A stretch of 64,000 nt of DNA from an uncultured Ruminiclostridium sp. (lineage in GTDB: Bacteria > Bacillota > Clostridia > Oscillospirales > Ruminococcaceae). Made by a program: the position numbers and the translations under genes. The DNA lies in NCBI GenBank assembly GCA_934490165.1, contig CAKSTB010000005.1:1-64000 (forward strand), given 5' to 3'. This document shows, piece by piece, positions 61,010 through 64,000 of this stretch. Within the stretch, counting starts at the first letter, position 1; every line of letters begins with the position of its first letter. The notes under the pieces were generated by a model that was not told where the DNA came from, did no database searches, and saw nothing but the letters and a program-made list of their open reading frames with translations.

Positions 61010-64000
61010 TTATTCGCCGTCAAAGGTGTCGTCTGCGTCATTCTCGTTGAAGTCGATATCAAAATCGTCCTCTTCGTCCTTATCGGCATAGAAATCGCTG
61101 TCTTCGTCTATATCCTGTGTGATAAATCCGTCATCGAGCGAGCCTTCCTCGGCTACATAGTCAAATGTATCCTCGCCGGCTGCCTGACCGTACTCATCGT
61201 CTTCTTCATAAGTCTGCTTAAGGTCGATCTCGTTCTTATCGGCATCGAGTACCTTGATATCAAGACCGAGTGACTGGAGTTCCTTGAACAGAACCTTGAA
61301 GCTCTCGGGAACGCCTGCCTTAGGAACAGGATCGCCCTTTACGATTGCTTCGTAAGTCTTTACACGTCCTACGATATCATCAGACTTGACTGTCAGGATC
61401 TCCTGCAGTGTATAAGCCGCACCGTAAGCTTCAAGTGCCCAAACTTCCATTTCACCGAAACGCTGACCGCCGAACTGAGCCTTACCGCCGAGAGGCTGCT
61501 GTGTTACCAGTGAGTAAGGACCTGTTGAACGTGCGTGGATCTTATCGTCAACAAGGTGGTGGAGCTTGAGGTAGTACATATAACCTACAGTTACAGGGCT
61601 GTCGAACTTCTCACCTGTACGTCCGTCTGTAAGCTGTGTCTTGCAGTCCTCGCGCATAGGGATCTTTGAGAAGTCGATCTTTGCTGTATCCTTGTCCTTG
61701 TAGTTTGCACGCTCAGCTTCTGCCTTTTCAAAGCATGCTCTGATATCGGCTTCGTGAGCACCGTCAAATACAGGGGTCATTATCTGCCAGTCAAGTGCCT
61801 TACAAGCATAACCGAGGTGAACTTCAAGTACCTGACCGATATTCATACGCGAAGGAACGCCGAGGGGGTTCAGTACTATATCAAGAGGAGTACCGTCGGG
61901 GAGGAACGGCATATCTTCCTGCTTTAAGATACGCGAAACGACACCCTTGTTACCGTGACGACCCGCCATCTTATCGCCGACAGAGATCTTACGCTTCTGA
62001 GCGATATAGCATCTTACTACCATATTTACTCCGGGAGAAAGCTCATCGCAGTTCTGTCTTGTGAACACCTTGACATCAACTATGATACCGCTTTCGCCGT
62101 GAGGAACACGGAGCGAATTATCTCTTACTTCTCTTGCCTTATCACCGAAGATTGCGCGGAGCAGTCTTTCTTCAGCTGTAAGCTCGGTTTCACCCTTGGG
62201 TGTGACCTTACCTACCATGATATCGCCTGAGTGGACCTCAGCACCGATACGGATAATACCGCGTTCGTCAAGATCCTTGAGAGCGTCTTCCGATACGTTC
62301 GGGATCTCTCTTGTGATCTCTTCCGGTCCGAGCTTTGTATCACGGCATTCGAGTTCGTATTCTTCTATGTGGATTGATGTGTAAACATCGTTATAAACAA
62401 GCTTTTCGTTGATGAGAACGGCGTCCTCGTAGTTGTAACCTTCCCAGGTCATAAAGCCGATAAGAGCATTCTTACCGAGTGAAATTTCACCCTGGCTTGT
62501 AGCAGGACCATCGGCAAGAACATCGCCGACCTTTATCTCCATACCCTTTGAAACAGCGGGACGCTGGTTTACGCAGGTGCCCTGGTTTGAACGCTTGAAC
62601 TTTATAAGCTTGTATGAGTGTTCAACGCCGTTGTTGTCTGTAACAACGATCTCGTCTGCACTGCACTTTGTTACAACGCCGTCTTCCTTGGCAACTACAA
62701 CAGCACCCGAGTCAACAGCTGCCTTGTATTCCATACCTGTGCCGACGATAGGATTCTGTGTTACCATCAGCGGAACTGCCTGACGCTGCATGTTCGCACC
62801 CATAAGAGCACGGTTAGCGTCATCGTTCTCAAGGAACGGGATCATTGCGGTAGCTACAGAAACAACCATCTTAGGAGATACGTCCATGTAGTCTACACGG
62901 TCGCGGTCAACTTCGAGGATCTCTTCGCGGAAACGCGCGTTTACACGCTTTCTTGCAAATCTGCCCTGCTCATCAAGAGGTTCGTTTGCCTGAGCAACAA
63001 CGTAGTTATCCTCCATATCGGCAGTCATATAGGTTACTTCATCAAGTACAACGCCTGTTTCCTTGTCGACCTTACGGTAAGGAGCTTCAATAAAGCCGTA
63101 CTTGTTGATCTTTGCAAATGATGCAAGGTAAGAGATAAGACCGATGTTAGGACCTTCGGGAGTTTCGATAGGACACATTCTGCCGTAATGCGAGTAGTGA
63201 ACATCTCGAACCTCAAAGCTTGCACGGTCACGCGAAAGACCGCCGGGACCGAGGGCTGAAAGTCTTCTCTTATGAGTAAGCTCTGCAAGAGGGTTATTCT
63301 GATCCATGAACTGTGAAAGCGGTGAAGAACCGAAGAACTCCTTAATGGCCGCTACAACAGGACGGATATTGATAAGAGCATTAGGTGTTACCTTGTCGCC
63401 TTCCTGTGACTGAAGGCCCATACGCTCGCGGATAACTCTTTCCATTCTCGCAAAGCCGATTCTGAACTGGTTCTGTAACAGCTCACCGACACTGCGGATT
63501 CTTCTGTTTCCGAGATGGTCGATATCGTCAACCTCACCGACACCTTCGCAAAGGTTGATGAAGTAGCTTACTGTTGCGAATATATCGTCAAGAGTGATGT
63601 GCTTGGGGATAAGATCCTCAACTCTGTTCGAAAGCTCTTCGGTAAGCGCTTCAACATCATCTCCGCACTTATCGAGTATTTCACGCAGTACCTTGAAGCA
63701 AACCTTCTCGTTGATACCGAGAGCCTCAGCGTCGATAGATTCGGGGATATATCCTGCGATATCTACCATACCGTTGCCGAGAACCTTTGCAATCTTCTCT
63801 TCCGAGAAGATAACGCATTCCATAACGCCTGCCTGCTCGATCATCTTTGCCTTTTCAGCATTGATGAATTCGTTTTCGTCAACAAGGATCTCACCTGTTG
63901 TAGGATCTATAATAGGCTGAGCCGCCTTATGTCCCGCAATTCTTGATGCAACACCGAGCTTCTTGTTGTACTTGTAACGACCGAATCTTGCAAGGTCGTA
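61010..64000 (-). CDS. rpoB: RNA polymerase beta subunit (5' end outside the window)
   Basis: The last 996 codons or so of rpoB; the reading frame runs open to the window edge (first visible codons YDLARFGRYKYNKKLGVASR), so an apparent start at 63844 is only an internal methionine. LSALGPGGLSRDRASFEVRD, MCPIETPEGPNIGLI and KMAGRHGNKGVVS are diagnostic. The rifampicin region reads SQFMDQNNPLAELTHKRRLS, the sensitive-type sequence. The tail is strongly acidic (about 75 residues). Confidence 0.98.
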   Translation of the reverse strand, partial: YDLARFGRYKYNKKLGVASRIAGHKAAQPIIDPTTGEILVDENEFINAEKAKMIEQAGVMECVIFSEEKIAKVLGNGMVDIAGYIPESIDAEALGINEKVCFKVLREILDKCGDDVEALTEELSNRVEDLIPKHITLDDIFATVSYFINLCEGVGEVDDIDHLGNRRIRSVGELLQNQFRIGFARMERVIRERMGLQSQEGDKVTPNALINIRPVVAAIKEFFGSSPLSQFMDQNNPLAELTHKRRLSALGPGGLSRDRASFEVRDVHYSHYGRMCPIETPEGPNIGLISYLASFAKINKYGFIEAPYRKVDKETGVVLDEVTYMTADMEDNYVVAQANEPLDEQGRFARKRVNARFREEILEVDRDRVDYMDVSPKMVVSVATAMIPFLENDDANRALMGANMQRQAVPLMVTQNPIVGTGMEYKAAVDSGAVVVAKEDGVVTKCSADEIVVTDNNGVEHSYKLIKFKRSNQGTCVNQRPAVSKGMEIKVGDVLADGPATSQGEISLGKNALIGFMTWEGYNYEDAVLINEKLVYNDVYTSIHIEEYELECRDTKLGPEEITREIPNVSEDALKDLDERGIIRIGAEVHSGDIMVGKVTPKGETELTAEERLLRAIFGDKAREVRDNSLRVPHGESGIIVDVKVFTRQNCDELSPGVNMVVRCYIAQKRKISVGDKMAGRHGNKGVVSRILKQEDMPFLPDGTPLDIVLNPLGVPSRMNIGQVLEVHLGYACKALDWQIMTPVFDGAHEADIRACFEKAEAERANYKDKDTAKIDFSKIPMREDCKTQLTDGRTGEKFDSPVTVGYMYYLKLHHLVDDKIHARSTGPYSLVTQQPLGGKAQFGGQRFGEMEVWALEAYGAAYTLQEILTVKSDDIVGRVKTYEAIVKGDPVPKAGVPESFKVLFKELQSLGLDIKVLDADKNEIDLKQTYEEDDEYGQAAGEDTFDYVAEEGSLDDGFITQDIDEDSDFYADKDEEDDFDIDFNENDADDTFDGE

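Noticed and set aside
63842..63844. Start of rpoB at 63844
   Set aside because: The conserved rpoB frame continues to the window edge, so this is an internal methionine and the gene is cut by the window.

Overview
The window reads as chromosomal DNA of a gut Clostridia member of the Ruminococcaceae/Oscillospiraceae type. The reasons are Firmicutes-style ribosome sites (AAAGGAG class), sigma-A promoters with extended -10 boxes, a medium G+C content, the order rpoB-rpoC-rpsL-rpsG-fusA-tuf, a HemZ-RelA-RecJ-Hsp33 cluster and, most tellingly, two tandem secreted serpins. Bacterial serpins are rare; serpins of this kind are known from [Eubacterium] siraeum (siropins), so that species or a close relative is the best guess. 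This is an inference from remembered family knowledge, not a database match.

Layout. 1-296: a minus-strand promoter and a strong terminator that together delimit a candidate small RNA. 297-9106: a minus-strand operon of eight genes led by a TrpR-like YerC regulator, then a methyltransferase, hslO, recJ, relA, an MBL hydrolase, hemZ and a zinc-ribbon protein. 9121-13272: galE, a Nudix hydrolase, a thioesterase and a GH36 alpha-galactosidase, all minus strand. 13529-15451: three tandem plus-strand membrane proteins ending in zinc ribbons, divergent from galE. 15603-21739: rarA, a divergent PRPP synthetase, glyA, a TalC/FSA aldolase and xylB. 22080-24648: two lipoprotein serpins. 24771-25856: pfkA. 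26014-31490: an unusual two-gene unit, a 1225-residue multidomain protein with a degenerate CapA-like domain plus a 592-residue alpha/alpha-toroid-like protein. 31628-34546: a PepV-like dipeptidase, a small coiled-coil protein behind a hairpin that buries its ribosome site, a family-6-like DNA glycosylase and a hypothetical protein. 34760-35694: rplM-rpsI. 36016-39747: galM and a P-type ATPase under a yybP-ykoY (manganese) riboswitch. 40021-49546: two MoxR/DUF58 modules with a TgpA-like transglutaminase, a DUF4129 membrane protein and a DHH phosphoesterase. 49768-52663: a YkgJ-like protein, MreB and the CCA enzyme. 52749-64000: tuf, fusA, rpsG, rpsL, rpoC and the 3' part of rpoB.

How the genes work together. 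galE, alpha-galactosidase and galM (about 23 kb away) form a cytoplasmic galactoside route; xylB, TalC, PRPP synthetase and PfkA sit on pentose phosphate and glycolytic flux. RelA, Hsp33, RecJ and RarA are stress and repair functions. The secreted serpins, the transglutaminase/MoxR cluster and possibly the CapA-like unit face the envelope. Most of the window is core genome: I found no IS element, prophage, CRISPR array, tRNA or rRNA.

The items most worth a second look are the CapA-like/toroid pair (26014-31490), the serpin pair with diverged reactive loops and a palindrome at their promoter, the Mn riboswitch-ATPase unit, the ribosome-site-burying hairpin at 33011-33059, the rpoC terminator that contains the rpsL -35 box, and a 16-bp sequence shared by the galM promoter and the promoter of the candidate small RNA at the left edge.
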